A stretch of 52,740 bases of DNA, taken from a virus. A program made the position numbers and the translations under genes. Positions 38,879-46,622 of this stretch are shown in pieces (positions within the stretch are counted from its first letter, which is position 1; each line of letters opens with the position of its first letter). Location of the stretch: IMG/VR virus record IMGVR_UViG_3300036861_000578, positions 1-52,740 of that record; one strand, 5' to 3'. Under the pieces are notes generated by a model. That model ran no database searches and was not told the origin of the DNA. It saw nothing but the letters and a program-made list of their open reading frames with translations.

Positions 38879-39312
38879 CACGCGGCCTTCTGACCTGTGA
38901 TGATGGTGAGCGCGGGCCGCTGACCTGCCCAATGGGAAAGCTGGTCCGTTGTGCGTTTGCCCTGCGCGGCAACGGGACGGTCACTGCGGCGGCGCCGGGA
39001 GGTTGCGCTCGCCGCCGCGAGCGCCGGCACCGCGGGGCGCGTGACCATCCGCAACTGCTCGGCGGTCAATCCCGGCGGCCACAGCCCGGCCTTCTCCCAC
39101 GCCGTCGGCGGGTCGAGGTCGAGGATCTCGATCAGCCGGTGGACAAGTTCGGGTTCGAGGTGGCGCTGTTCGCCCCGTCGGAGTCGTGCCACCTGCTTTG
39201 AGCTGAACACGCGGCGGCCGGGCAACAGCCCGATGGCGGCCGCGAGCTGATAGTCGTTCAAGCCGGCTTCCCGCGCGACGCGGTCAACCAGCTCCGCGAA
39301 GGTCGCGTCCAT
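38878..39312 (-). CDS. Repressor-like HTH protein
   Basis: 144 residues from ATG 39312. The XRE-like HTH region is about residues 5-70: FAELVDRVAREAGLNDYQLA, then FSSKQVARLRRGEQRHLEPE and LVHRLIEILDLDPPTAWEKA. The C-terminal half is Ala/Arg-rich and not peptidase-like, so SOS-type self-cleavage is not evident. It is transcribed leftward from a promoter facing that of a Cro-like gene, the usual place of an immunity repressor, and leads the operon that ends in the integrase. Confidence 0.72.
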   Translation of the reverse strand: MDATFAELVDRVAREAGLNDYQLAAAIGLLPGRRVFSSKQVARLRRGEQRHLEPELVHRLIEILDLDPPTAWEKAGLWPPGLTAEQLRMVTRPAVPALAAASATSRRRRSDRPVAAQGKRTTDQLSHWAGQRPALTIITGQKAA

Positions 39313-39340
39313 GGTCGTCCCTACCCCTTTCCCTGGACCC

Positions 39341-39404
39341 GGTTGTCGGCAACGCGCCAACAGTAGTTGGTGTTCGGCCGACAGTCAAGCAGTCTCGGCC
39401 GAGG
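39341..39404. promoter_or_regulatory. Operator-like inverted repeats of the switch
   Basis: Between and across the divergent promoters are GTTG-TCGG-CAAC (39341-39352), CCAAC-AGTA-GTTGG (about 39357-39370), TCGGCCGA (39374-39381) and TCGGCCGA (39395-39402). TGTCGGC and GCCGACA also pair over a longer range. The doubled TCGGCCGA flanking the leftward -35 is the best operator candidate. Confidence 0.55.
39360..39388 (-). promoter_or_regulatory. Leftward promoter of repressor/integrase operon
   Basis: Reverse strand: -35 TTGACT (39388-39383), exact 17-nt spacer, -10 TACTGT (39365-39360). The palindrome CCAAC/GTTGG overlaps the -10. Confidence 0.72.
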
Positions 39405-39406
39405 TG

Positions 39407-39435
39407 TTGACATCTTGCCGACCCGGAGTTACCGT
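39407..39435 (+). promoter_or_regulatory. Rightward early promoter
   Basis: Perfect -35 TTGACA (39407-39412), 17-nt spacer, -10 TACCGT (39430-39435), 42 nt before the Cro-like start. The -35 boxes of the two divergent promoters are 18 nt apart, so one repressor could cover both. Confidence 0.72.
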
Positions 39436-39476
39436 CCGTCGTACCGTCCGCCGACTCGGAAGGAAGCCAAGCCCCC

Positions 39477-39698
39477 ATGCTGAACGTCACCCTCGCCAAG
39501 CGTCGGCGCCAGGAACTCGGCCTCACGCTGGCCCAGGTCGGTGAACTGTGCGGCGTGGGTCGCGATGTCATCCAGCGGTGGGAGACCGGCCAGCGGGAGC
39601 CACGTAACGCCCAGTCGCTCCGCATCTACGCCCGCGCACTCCAGGTCGAGCCCGGCGAGCTAGTGGCCGAGCCGGAGGAGGTCGCAACCAGTCCCTGA
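39477..39698 (+). CDS. Cro-like XRE regulator
   Basis: 73 residues; GGAAGGAAG upstream. Classic helix-turn-helix: LAKRRRQELGLTLAQVGELC, then GVGRDVIQRWETGQREPRNA and LRIYARALQVEPGEL. First gene of the rightward operon, divergent from the repressor; expected to bind the shared operators and favour lytic growth. Confidence 0.82.
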   Translation: MLNVTLAKRRRQELGLTLAQVGELCGVGRDVIQRWETGQREPRNAQSLRIYARALQVEPGELVAEPEEVATSP

Positions 39699-39765
39699 AC
39701 GCCAGAGGCGCGCGACCCACTCCAGGGCAAGCCGCGCGCCACCGACAACGAAAGGAGCATACCGC

Positions 39766-40020
39766 ATGGCCACGATCATGAGTGGTGGCGGTGCCATGGG
39801 AGGGCCCAACGGCGGTGACCGCCGTTGCGACGCCAAATGCCATGAGGCCAAGCCCGGATCTTCCTGCGACTGCATCTGCGGCGGTGCCTACCACGCCCGC
39901 GGATCGTCCGAGAGCGCGCAGGAGCAACTGACTAAGGACTGGCTCGGCGAGGACTGGCGCGAGCAGTACGGCCAGTTCGTCAAGCCGGCCCTACAGGAGA
40001 CGCTTGGCGGTGCGGCATGA
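39766..40020 (+). CDS. Small Cys-rich phage protein
   Basis: 84 residues; AAAGGAG upstream. Gly-rich start, then RRCDAKCHEAKPGSSCDCIC with four to five cysteines that may bind metal, and a helical tail (QEQLTKDWLGEDWREQYGQF). Proteins with a CDA+CxxAK...CDCICGG pattern recur in early regions of actinophages, unassigned. Confidence 0.65.
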   Translation: MATIMSGGGAMGGPNGGDRRCDAKCHEAKPGSSCDCICGGAYHARGSSESAQEQLTKDWLGEDWREQYGQFVKPALQETLGGAA

Positions 40021-40580
40021 CGAACCGCACCCCGACCGGGGAGGCGCCCGAGCAGCCGTCGGTTCCCGAAGGTAACGTTGAGGTTGTCACCGCCGCCGGC
40101 GAACGCAAGCCGGCGTCGCTGCCGCGCCGCGCCGCGGCCAGAATCAAGGAAGTATTCGACCCGGCCGCCGACGCGCAGCAGCTGGCCTCCAGGGACCTGC
40201 CCACCTGGCCCGACGAACTCGGCCCCGACGATGACGACCCGCCCCCCGACCCCGGCGACCAGACCCTCGTCATCGGCAACGGCGACGTGGCCGTGCCCGA
40301 CCAGCCACCCGCGAACGTGCTGGCGGCCTACCGGCGGCAGCACGCCGCCAACACCGCCACCGCGGTGGACGAGGTCGCCCGGAAGGTCGGCCAGCTCGTC
40401 GGCCTGGACCGCCGCGCCCGCCACTACGCCTGGGACGTGCAGCACCTCATCGGCATCCACGCGATCTGCGCCAAGGCCATCGACCAGCTCGCCGACCACG
40501 ACCTGGTCAGCCACGCGCTGATCCGGGAGCTGGCCGCCGAGGTCGCCGGATGGCAGACCGACCGGGAGGTGGGATCGTGA
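40017..40580 (+). CDS. Unknown early protein, acidic linker plus helical domain
   Basis: 187 residues, ATGA overlap. N-terminal 100 residues are low-complexity and acidic (DELGPDDDDPPPDPGDQ). The C-terminal part (NVLAAYRRQHAANTATAVDE to ALIRELAAEVAGWQTDREVG) is one helical domain. No family recognised. Confidence 0.55.
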   Translation: MTNRTPTGEAPEQPSVPEGNVEVVTAAGERKPASLPRRAAARIKEVFDPAADAQQLASRDLPTWPDELGPDDDDPPPDPGDQTLVIGNGDVAVPDQPPANVLAAYRRQHAANTATAVDEVARKVGQLVGLDRRARHYAWDVQHLIGIHAICAKAIDQLADHDLVSHALIRELAAEVAGWQTDREVGS

Positions 40581-40900
40581 GCGTCCCCACTCGCCATCGG
40601 TCTGAAGTCAGCGGCGGTCATGTCGCTGCGGTCGTCCTGATGATTCCGTTCCTGCTCATGTTCCACGGCTGGGCGGTCAAGACCGTCTGGAACTGGTTTG
40701 TCCCGGCGATCCTCGGCTGGCCACGGCTCGGGATCGCCCAAGCCATCGGCCTGTCCATCGTTGTCAGTGTCGCTCGGCCCCGAACCCCTGACCACCAGGA
40801 TGAGACCCCGACGCAGATGTGGGTCCGCACCTTCACCAATGTCATCACCGTGCTGTTGTCGGTCGGCATCGGCTGGATCGTGCATGAGGTGATGGCATGA
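40577..40900 (+). CDS. Two- or three-helix membrane protein
   Basis: 107 residues from a GTGA overlap. Helices near 15-32 (HVAAVVLMIPFLLMFHGWAV), 45-63 (GWPRLGIAQAIGLSIVVSVA) and 88-104 (VITVLLSVGIGWIVHEV). Small early membrane proteins of this type occur in many actinophages with no settled role. Confidence 0.58.
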   Translation: MSVPTRHRSEVSGGHVAAVVLMIPFLLMFHGWAVKTVWNWFVPAILGWPRLGIAQAIGLSIVVSVARPRTPDHQDETPTQMWVRTFTNVITVLLSVGIGWIVHEVMA

Positions 40901-41082
40901 CCCGGGAACTGGACGGCGTCGAGTTCGGCCAGCGCGCCGCACCCATCATCCGTGTCGAGTTCTTCGACGTCATCGGAACGCCACTTGACCGGCGGGAGTG
41001 GATACCCCGGGACGGCATCGTATGGGTTCCCCGGGACGCTCGGCAGATGCGACTGACGATTGTGCCGGAGCCGACACCATGA
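40897..41082 (+). CDS. Small soluble early protein
   Basis: 61 residues, ATGA overlap. Beta-type sequence: GQRAAPIIRVEFFDVIGTPL, then REWIPRDGIVWVPRDARQMR. Unrecognised. Confidence 0.5.
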   Translation: MTRELDGVEFGQRAAPIIRVEFFDVIGTPLDRREWIPRDGIVWVPRDARQMRLTIVPEPTP

Positions 41083-41255
41083 CCGGCCGCGAACTCGACG
41101 CCCTCGAACTCGACGAGCAACGCATCGCCGTGCCCCTGGAGCTCGAGAACCAGGCCGTCACCGACCAGCACATCGACCCGACTCTTGCCATGGCCGCGCG
41201 GCGCGCGTGGGTCGAGTACCTGGCCATGGCCGCCGCATGGGGAGGTGGGTCGTGA
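41079..41255 (+). CDS. Small acidic early protein
   Basis: 58 residues from ATG 41079 overlapping the prior TGA. TGRELDALELDEQRIAVPLE then LAMAARRAWVEYLAMAAAWG. Its first residues resemble those of the previous gene (TRELDGVEF), suggesting a shared start segment. Unrecognised. Confidence 0.48.
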   Translation: MTGRELDALELDEQRIAVPLELENQAVTDQHIDPTLAMAARRAWVEYLAMAAAWGGGS

Positions 41256-41440
41256 ACTACTACGCCATCGCCACGGTCCGCGAGGTCCTCGCCGGTCGCA
41301 CCAACTCACGATGTCTCTTGGTCCTGGTCTGCGTACTGGTCGGCCACCGAGATCAAGACATCGTCCCGGGGGTCGCGCAGTGCCGACGCTGCTACCACAA
41401 CGCCCCCATCGGTGACGCGCCGAGAGGCTGGATCCCATGA
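41252..41440 (+). CDS. Small protein with Cys pair
   Basis: 62 residues from a GTGA overlap. VNYYAIATVREVLAGRTNSR, then a hydrophobic CLLVLVCVLVGH and VAQCRRCYHNAP. Unrecognised. Ends in ATGA at a 10-residue ORF (41437-41469) that bridges to the next gene. Confidence 0.42.
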   Translation: MNYYAIATVREVLAGRTNSRCLLVLVCVLVGHRDQDIVPGVAQCRRCYHNAPIGDAPRGWIP

Positions 41441-41465
41441 CCGCCGGATGGGGGGATGGGTCGGG

Positions 41466-41567
41466 ATGAGCGGGGACGTGACTTGGCCGGAAGCCTTCCT
41501 CGGGGCAACCATCGTCATCGTCGTCTGCGCCTACTTCGCCTTTGTCGTTTGGCGGGTGGCCCGATGA
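41466..41567 (+). CDS. 33-residue single-pass membrane peptide
   Basis: SGDVTWPEAFLGATIVIVVC and AYFAFVVWRVAR: one membrane helix with a basic inner end. ATGA overlaps at both ends place it in the operon. Confidence 0.45.
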   Translation: MSGDVTWPEAFLGATIVIVVCAYFAFVVWRVAR

Positions 41568-41839
41568 CTCCGTGGCTCGCGCTGCTGGCCGGGTTCGCCC
41601 TCGGCGGGCTGTTGCGCCGCGCGGAGACCATGGCCGCCCGCCGCCGGGCCCGCCAGTGGCGCTGGTCGTCGCAGCGGTGGCAGGCCGAAGCCGCCGACGC
41701 CTACCGCGAAGTCGCGTTCCTCGCAGAGCGGAACGAAGAGCTCCACAAGGCCATCGACGCCACGTTCCCCGCCGGCTATGACATCGGGTTCGGCGAAGCC
41801 GCCGGGATCCGGGTCGACCTTGGGGGAATAGAGCCATGA
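41564..41839 (+). CDS. Membrane-anchored helical protein
   Basis: 91 residues. Short N-terminal hydrophobic anchor (TPWLALLAGFALGGLL), then a long basic helix (RRAETMAARRRARQWRWSSQ, WQAEAADAYREVAFLAERNE) and a small end domain (GYDIGFGEAAG). Unrecognised. Confidence 0.52.
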   Translation: MTPWLALLAGFALGGLLRRAETMAARRRARQWRWSSQRWQAEAADAYREVAFLAERNEELHKAIDATFPAGYDIGFGEAAGIRVDLGGIEP

Positions 41840-42033
41840 CCGCCGCTGAAGCCGCCCGCCTCGACGCCAACCGGCAGGAACTCCTCTGGGACCTGCTGGA
41901 GCTGCGCCGCCTCGGCCTCGTCCAGATCAGCGAGGACGACGACGGGGTCATCACGTTCCAGCTCAGTCCCGACGGGGAACGCAAGGCCGCCGAGTTCGCC
42001 TTGCTGCTGCTACGAACCAGGGGTCGGCCATGA
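41836..42033 (+). CDS. Small winged-helix-like protein
   Basis: 65 residues. LDANRQELLWDLLELRRLGL, VQISEDDDGVITFQLSPDGE, RKAAEFALLLL fits a helix-hairpin wing and resembles the C-terminal part of the reverse gene at 38396. Possible DNA binding; not proven. Confidence 0.48.
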   Translation: MTAAEAARLDANRQELLWDLLELRRLGLVQISEDDDGVITFQLSPDGERKAAEFALLLLRTRGRP

Positions 42034-42227
42034 AATCTCATGCCTATCCGCGTTGCCAGGACACTATTGAAATCCGTGACCTGCTCGGGTTGAACCCGAT
42101 CGCTATCCAATGCCAGCGAGAGATCGTGAACGCCGCCGGCCGGCATGTCGGGCACATCCATCACCACTGCGAGTACGAGGTGGCCGGCTGCGAGCAGGCC
42201 CGGGTCAGCTGGACGAGGAGACCCTGA
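42030..42227 (+). CDS. Small His/Cys protein
   Basis: 65 residues. IEIRDLLGLNPIAIQCQREI and GRHVGHIHHHCEYEVAGC contain clustered His/Cys residues, a possible metal site. TGATG junction to the next gene. Unrecognised. Confidence 0.48.
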   Translation: MKSHAYPRCQDTIEIRDLLGLNPIAIQCQREIVNAAGRHVGHIHHHCEYEVAGCEQARVSWTRRP

Positions 42228-42424
42228 TGAGCGCCGTCAACGGCACCGCCGATACCCCCGACATCCTCAAACGACCTTGGGACGCCGCCGCGGTCGCTGC
42301 CAACCTTCTGCAATCGCTGCTGGAGCGGCAGCAGCAGGGGAAGTTGACGATCTCGCAGGAGATCTCGCTGGCCGCTGCGTTGTCGGAGTTCAGCGAGGCG
42401 CAAAGGTGGATCAATACCGGATGA
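42227..42424 (+). CDS. Small helical early protein
   Basis: 65 residues. DILKRPWDAAAVAANLLQSL, LERQQQGKLTISQEISLAAA, SEFSEAQRWIN. Two helices. Unrecognised; ATGA overlap with the following, larger gene suggests a paired role. Confidence 0.5.
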   Translation: MSAVNGTADTPDILKRPWDAAAVAANLLQSLLERQQQGKLTISQEISLAAALSEFSEAQRWINTG

Positions 42425-43668
42425 CCAGCGACCTGGAGATCTACCCCGACACCGATCGGACCCCGTCGACCCTGTTCGCTAGCCCGGACCCGGCCGCGAT
42501 CGTGGCGCAGGCGACCCGGATCGCCAACGAGATCGCCCCCCTCATCCGCGAACAGCGGCTCGTGAAACGGATCGGCCAATCCGACCATGTGTTCCTCGAG
42601 GGCTGGACGCTGGCGGGAACCATGCTCGGCGTGTTCCCCATCACCGTCTCGTCCGGCCCGATCGTTCACGAAGGCGAAGTCCTCGGTTACCAGGCCACCG
42701 TCGAGGCCCGCACCATGGCCGGGAACATGGTCGGGCGGGCCGACGCGCAATGCACCCACGACGAGAATGCGAAATGGCGCGACGCGCCGTCGTTCCAGCT
42801 CCGGTCGATGGCGATCACCCGCGCCAGCAGCAAAGCGTTGCGGATGCCGCTCGGGTTCGTGATGCATCTGGCCGGTTACGACGCGACCCCCGCCGAGGAG
42901 ATGGAAGCCGCCGCTGGCCGCGGCGAGACCGTCACCGGTGGCCGTGGGGTGCGGCCCGGGTGGCGCGACCTGGCTGAGCAGCAGCGCGCCCACGCGGAGG
43001 TCGGCCGGCTGATCGACGAGCACGGCTTGCGGTCGTGGGTTGCCAGCTGGTTGGAGTCCAAGTCGTATGAGCGGCCGCTGGCGAAGGGTCAGCTGAGCCA
43101 GCTCCGTAAGGCGATCGAACGTGAGGTCGCGCAGATGTCCGACCCGCCCGGTCCCGTCAGCCCCCCCGCGGACGGCCGAGGCGGGTCGGACCCCACGTCC
43201 CCGGCGTCTGGAAGGGGAAGGCAGAGTTCGGGGACCGCAACGTCCGGGGCGGGCGAGCGCGAGGATGTTGGCTCGCACCTCCGTCCTGACCGCCATGACC
43301 TCGCCCCGGACCTCTTGTCCCCGTCTGCCGACCCTATCGACGCCCACGAGGCACAGGGCACGGCAGGGCAGGGCGGGGACGCCAACGCGGGACCGGCCGA
43401 GTCAGATCCGCCGCGGGCAAATGGGGTCCCGACGGTGGACACGGGAGACTCGGCCGGTCCCGCTTACCCCGTCGAGGAATGGGCCATCAACCAGGACCCA
43501 CCCGTCGACCTGCGGCAGGCCAAGGTCGCGTTGCGGAAGCAGTTCAGGGAGGACTTCGGCTGGCTGAAGGACTGGAAGGACCTTCAGGAGTTGCAGGGCG
43601 AACAGGCTGCGAACGCGATCAAGGCGCTGGAAGCGATCTACCTCGACCCCGGAGAGGGGAAGCCATGA
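42421..43668 (+). CDS. Putative DNA recombination/annealing-associated protein
   Basis: 415 residues. Residues 25-165 form a conserved-looking domain: FLEGWTLAGTMLGVFPITVS, YQATVEARTMAGNMVGRADA, QCTHDE, then FQLRSMAITRASSKALRMPL and GFVMHLAGYDATPAEE. This pattern is common in early genes of actinophages and conjugative elements; I suspect single-strand annealing or recombination but cannot prove it. About 245-345 is disordered (Gly/Ser/Pro/Asp), and the last 60 residues are a helical VDLRQAKVALRKQFREDFGW domain. Confidence 0.5.
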   Translation: MTSDLEIYPDTDRTPSTLFASPDPAAIVAQATRIANEIAPLIREQRLVKRIGQSDHVFLEGWTLAGTMLGVFPITVSSGPIVHEGEVLGYQATVEARTMAGNMVGRADAQCTHDENAKWRDAPSFQLRSMAITRASSKALRMPLGFVMHLAGYDATPAEEMEAAAGRGETVTGGRGVRPGWRDLAEQQRAHAEVGRLIDEHGLRSWVASWLESKSYERPLAKGQLSQLRKAIEREVAQMSDPPGPVSPPADGRGGSDPTSPASGRGRQSSGTATSGAGEREDVGSHLRPDRHDLAPDLLSPSADPIDAHEAQGTAGQGGDANAGPAESDPPRANGVPTVDTGDSAGPAYPVEEWAINQDPPVDLRQAKVALRKQFREDFGWLKDWKDLQELQGEQAANAIKALEAIYLDPGEGKP

Positions 43669-44243
43669 GCCGTCGGGCCGGTGTTGACGCGAAGTCCAAA
43701 GACGTTCCGCCCGGCGGGTCTAGCGTTCCCGCGCAACCCACAGAACATCCGGCTCGTCGGGCCGCCGCGAAACCGGAGTCCAACCCCCGCGCGCCCGACG
43801 GATCGGGTTATACCGAACTATATGAGGTGATCCGCGCTGCCGACACCGATCGCACCGTGGAGGCAAGAATACTGGCGATGCGGCTCATGGTAAAGCTGCA
43901 TACAGAGAAACGGTGCAGCCTGCTGGTGCCGATCCTCGCCAAGGAAATCGCCCAGATGCGTCGCCGTCATGTGCGAGGCGTCGAACAGAAGGTGAGGTTC
44001 ACCGGCGAGGCGTCAGCAGCGGATGGTGGGTGGCTGCAATTGCTTCCGGAAGGGTTCGCGATTCCAGATGGTCGATTCGTCACCTGGGCCGAGGCGACCG
44101 TCGAAGACCACGAAGCCCGCATTGAATGGCTACAGGGGCAGATCGAGGCCCTCGGCCAAGACGTCGACCGTCACCAGCAGGCCATCAAGCTCATCCGCGA
44201 ACATGGCGTCACCTGCCTTGCCGAAGTCGAGGACGCAGCATGA
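43665..44243 (+). CDS. Unknown early protein, helical
   Basis: 192 residues. Disordered N-terminal 45 residues, then ELYEVIRAADTDRTVEARIL, CSLLVPILAKEIAQMRRRHV and a C-terminal coiled coil (EDHEARIEWLQGQIEALGQD). Lies in the replication/recombination block. No family recognised. Confidence 0.5.
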   Translation: MSRRAGVDAKSKDVPPGGSSVPAQPTEHPARRAAAKPESNPRAPDGSGYTELYEVIRAADTDRTVEARILAMRLMVKLHTEKRCSLLVPILAKEIAQMRRRHVRGVEQKVRFTGEASAADGGWLQLLPEGFAIPDGRFVTWAEATVEDHEARIEWLQGQIEALGQDVDRHQQAIKLIREHGVTCLAEVEDAA

Positions 44244-45550
44244 CCACCCAAGCTCGGGAGCGGGCCATACGCCTTGCGGATTCCGTGGCACGTCCGTCCG
44301 CTCCCGAACAACCGTCGGACCAGGCCAGCCGGTCTTCGTTGTCCACGCTCGATGCGCCTGGTTCCGGCTCTAACGGCCAGCAGCCCAATGTACTGCCGCA
44401 ATCCGAAGGGTCCGCGGCTGCTGGCACCAACGGGCAGAGGCGAACCATAGATTTCCCGGACTCCAGACTGCTCGCGGCCGCCTCTGCCTACCGTGAGCTG
44501 CGCGTTTTCGCCGAGCTATTCGCCGATGTACAGCAGACCCGCATCGCATGCGGCCACCGCGCCGGCCGCTGCATCCGCTGCATGCACATCCCCAAGGACC
44601 ACCAGAGAGCATGCGGCAAGGAAGGCTGCGCCTGCCCGAGCCTGTTTCTGCTCGACCCCGGGCAGCTCAAGCCGCAGCTCGACATGCTCGCCGCGACCGA
44701 GCACCAGCTCGGCCTCGCAATGGTCCGCTGCTACCGCCGCATCGTCGACCCGAGCATCCGCACCTGGCAGCAGGAGACGACCGGGATCGGCGAGCACCTC
44801 CTCGCCCGTCTCCTCGGCACCATCGGCCACCCCCGGCACGCCACGCCCTACCACTGGGAAGGTCAAGGCCCCGAGCGGGTCCTGATCTCCGACCCGCCGT
44901 TCGAGCGGAACGTCGCCAAGCTGTGGGCGTACTGCGGCCACGGCGATCCGGACCGGAAGCGGCGCAAGGGCATGACCGCCGAGGATGGCGCGGCGCTCGG
45001 CAACCCACGCGCGAAGATGCTCGTGCACCTGCTCGCCGAAGCCGCGATGAAATGCGTCGGCAGTGCCGCCACCGCCGAAGCGGAAGCCAGCGCGCATCCG
45101 CAGCCTGCCGACGCACAAGATGCCGGGTCGATCGCCACAGACGGCGCGGATTCCAGTGACCCTCCGCGATCGACCCGCGCACGTTCCCCGTACCGCGACA
45201 CTTACGAGGAGGCGCGACTACGGTTCGCCGACCGCGATTGGACCCCCGCACACCAGCACGCGGCGGCGCTGCGGTCGGTCGGTAAGGAGATCCTGCGGGA
45301 TCTGTGGCTGGCGGCCGGGGATCACTTGGCGGTCGAATCCCATACCGGACTCGTCCCCGGCGGCTACTCCCGTCGCGATATCCAAACTACAGCCGCCGCC
45401 GGGGACCATTCTGTTCGCGACATCCATACGGCAGCCGTCCCCGGCGGTTACATGCCTCGCGAAAACCAGCCCGCCCTCGCCGCCGGGGATTCCCTCCAGG
45501 CCGGGCACGCCAGCGTCGGCGTGCCTTCCCAACCGGAAGGGGACGGGTGA
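44240..45550 (+). CDS. Helix-hairpin-helix-like protein with periodic C-terminus
   Basis: 436 residues. After a disordered N-terminus, Cys/His residues cluster near 99-130 (ACGHRAGRCIRCMHIPKDH, ACGKEGCACP). The central TTGIGEHLLARLLGTIGHPR then VAKLWAYCGHGDPDRKRRKG resembles the helix-hairpin-helix part of IS110-type transposases, without a visible DEDD nuclease. A helical AHQHAAALRSVGKEILRDLW follows. The last 75 residues alternate 14-residue AAGDH and VPGGY units. Possibly a DNA-structure-binding protein; function open. Confidence 0.5.
   Translation: MTTQARERAIRLADSVARPSAPEQPSDQASRSSLSTLDAPGSGSNGQQPNVLPQSEGSAAAGTNGQRRTIDFPDSRLLAAASAYRELRVFAELFADVQQTRIACGHRAGRCIRCMHIPKDHQRACGKEGCACPSLFLLDPGQLKPQLDMLAATEHQLGLAMVRCYRRIVDPSIRTWQQETTGIGEHLLARLLGTIGHPRHATPYHWEGQGPERVLISDPPFERNVAKLWAYCGHGDPDRKRRKGMTAEDGAALGNPRAKMLVHLLAEAAMKCVGSAATAEAEASAHPQPADAQDAGSIATDGADSSDPPRSTRARSPYRDTYEEARLRFADRDWTPAHQHAAALRSVGKEILRDLWLAAGDHLAVESHTGLVPGGYSRRDIQTTAAAGDHSVRDIHTAAVPGGYMPRENQPALAAGDSLQAGHASVGVPSQPEGDG
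45311..45490. repeat. Alternating inverted repeats at 42-nt steps
   Basis: GC(C/G)GCCGGGGA at 45311, 45395 and 45479 alternates with its reverse complement GTCCCCGGCGG at 45353 and 45437. Each step is exactly 42 nt, four helical turns, so all sites face the same side of the DNA. It ends just before the candidate replication initiator. Confidence 0.9.
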
Positions 45551-46407
45551 CCTGGCTGAAGATCGACGACCACTACGCGACCCACCAGAAGATCATCCGG
45601 GCGGGTCCGGTCGCGATGGCGCTTGACATCGCCGGGATGTGCTATAGCGCCAGCCACGGCACCGACGGATTCGTCCCGGCTGAGGCGCTGCCCGTAGTGG
45701 CACCGCTCCTGTCGAAGGCCAAGGCCGCAGCCTCCGTTGCCAAACTGATCGAGGTCGGCCGGTGGATCAAAGTCGACGATGGCTGGGAGATCCACGATTT
45801 CCTCGTCTACAATCCCTCGGCCGCTGAGCGCGATGAGCGGCTGGCGCTGCATGCGCGCCGCCAAGCCCTGTTCCGCGACAAGGACCTTCGGCAGCTCGTC
45901 CGCGAGCGAGACCATGACCACTGCCGCTACTGCGGCGTCGGGGTCCGGTGGCGTGATCGCAAAGGTCCCCTCGGCGGCACCTACGACCACATCGACCCCA
46001 AAGGCCCCAACTCGCTAGAAAACCTCGTCATCGCCTGCCGCAGCTGCAACTCGAAGAAGAAGGACCGCACCCCCGCCGACGCCGGCATGGATCTACTGCC
46101 GATCTACCTCGGATCTACTGCGGAATCAAACTACGGATCTACTGCGGATCAAGCTCCGGATCTACTCCCGCACGTACGCGCCTCAGATCCCGGCCCGTCC
46201 CCGTCGTCCCGTCCAAAGACGGGACGGGACGACTCCCCCCAGCCCCCCGCTGCCAGCCCGGCCGGCAGTTCGCAAGCGGCCGCCGACCTGGCAGCGGAAC
46301 CCCAAAACAACGGCCAGCCAGCAACAGCTGCGCAGAAGGCGCTGCTCAGGGCTGCGCTGGAACGACGCCGCCAGGACGCCGACGCCGAGGAAGTGAACGA
46401 GCCATGA
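45547..46407 (+). CDS. Putative replication initiator with HNH domain
   Basis: 286 residues, GTGA overlap with the previous gene. Residues 1-92 (WLKIDDHYATHQKIIRAGPV, AAASVAKLIEVGRWIKVDDG, WEIHDFLVYNPS) match the winged-helix start of phage/plasmid replication initiators and replisome organisers. Residues 120-176 are an HNH motif: Cys126/Cys129, Asp147-His148, Cys164/Cys167, Asn168. The tail is disordered to about 260 and ends in a helix. Iteron-like repeats lie in the gene, as in lambda O. Initiator role is inference; a lone nuclease is the alternative. Confidence 0.65.
   Translation: MTWLKIDDHYATHQKIIRAGPVAMALDIAGMCYSASHGTDGFVPAEALPVVAPLLSKAKAAASVAKLIEVGRWIKVDDGWEIHDFLVYNPSAAERDERLALHARRQALFRDKDLRQLVRERDHDHCRYCGVGVRWRDRKGPLGGTYDHIDPKGPNSLENLVIACRSCNSKKKDRTPADAGMDLLPIYLGSTAESNYGSTADQAPDLLPHVRASDPGPSPSSRPKTGRDDSPQPPAASPAGSSQAAADLAAEPQNNGQPATAAQKALLRAALERRRQDADAEEVNEP
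46089..46166 (+). repeat. Iteron-like repeats, candidate replication origin
   Basis: GGATCTACT occurs at 46089, 46111, 46135 and 46158, with an imperfect CGATCTACC at 46100. Spacings are 11, 11, 24 and 23 nt, close to one or two helical turns, so all copies face one side. Lies inside the candidate initiator gene, in its disordered linker. Confidence 0.65.
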
Positions 46408-46622
46408 CGCCTTCTGAGCTGCGCCAACTCTGGCTCACCGCACGCCATCAGCCCGCCGCTCAGGGACACCTAGCACGCGATTTGGCGGCTTGGCCGGACG
46501 CACAAGTCGTCACGTTCCCGACCGAAATCGAACCGGAAGTCGACCAGAAGTCGTCGCGTTCCGTACACGAAGTCGACGCGAGCTGCACCGAAACCGAACC
46601 GGGAACGAGCGGTGATGGCTGA
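46404..46622 (+). CDS. Small acidic protein with repeated tail
   Basis: 72 residues, ATGA overlap. SELRQLWLTARHQPAAQGHL then an acidic tail (EIEPEVDQKSSRSVHEVDAS). The tail DNA (46504-46602) holds doubled blocks AAGTCGTCNCGTTCC, ACCGAAAYCGAACCGG and GAAGTCGAC. Unrecognised. Confidence 0.48.
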   Translation: MTPSELRQLWLTARHQPAAQGHLARDLAAWPDAQVVTFPTEIEPEVDQKSSRSVHEVDASCTETEPGTSGDG

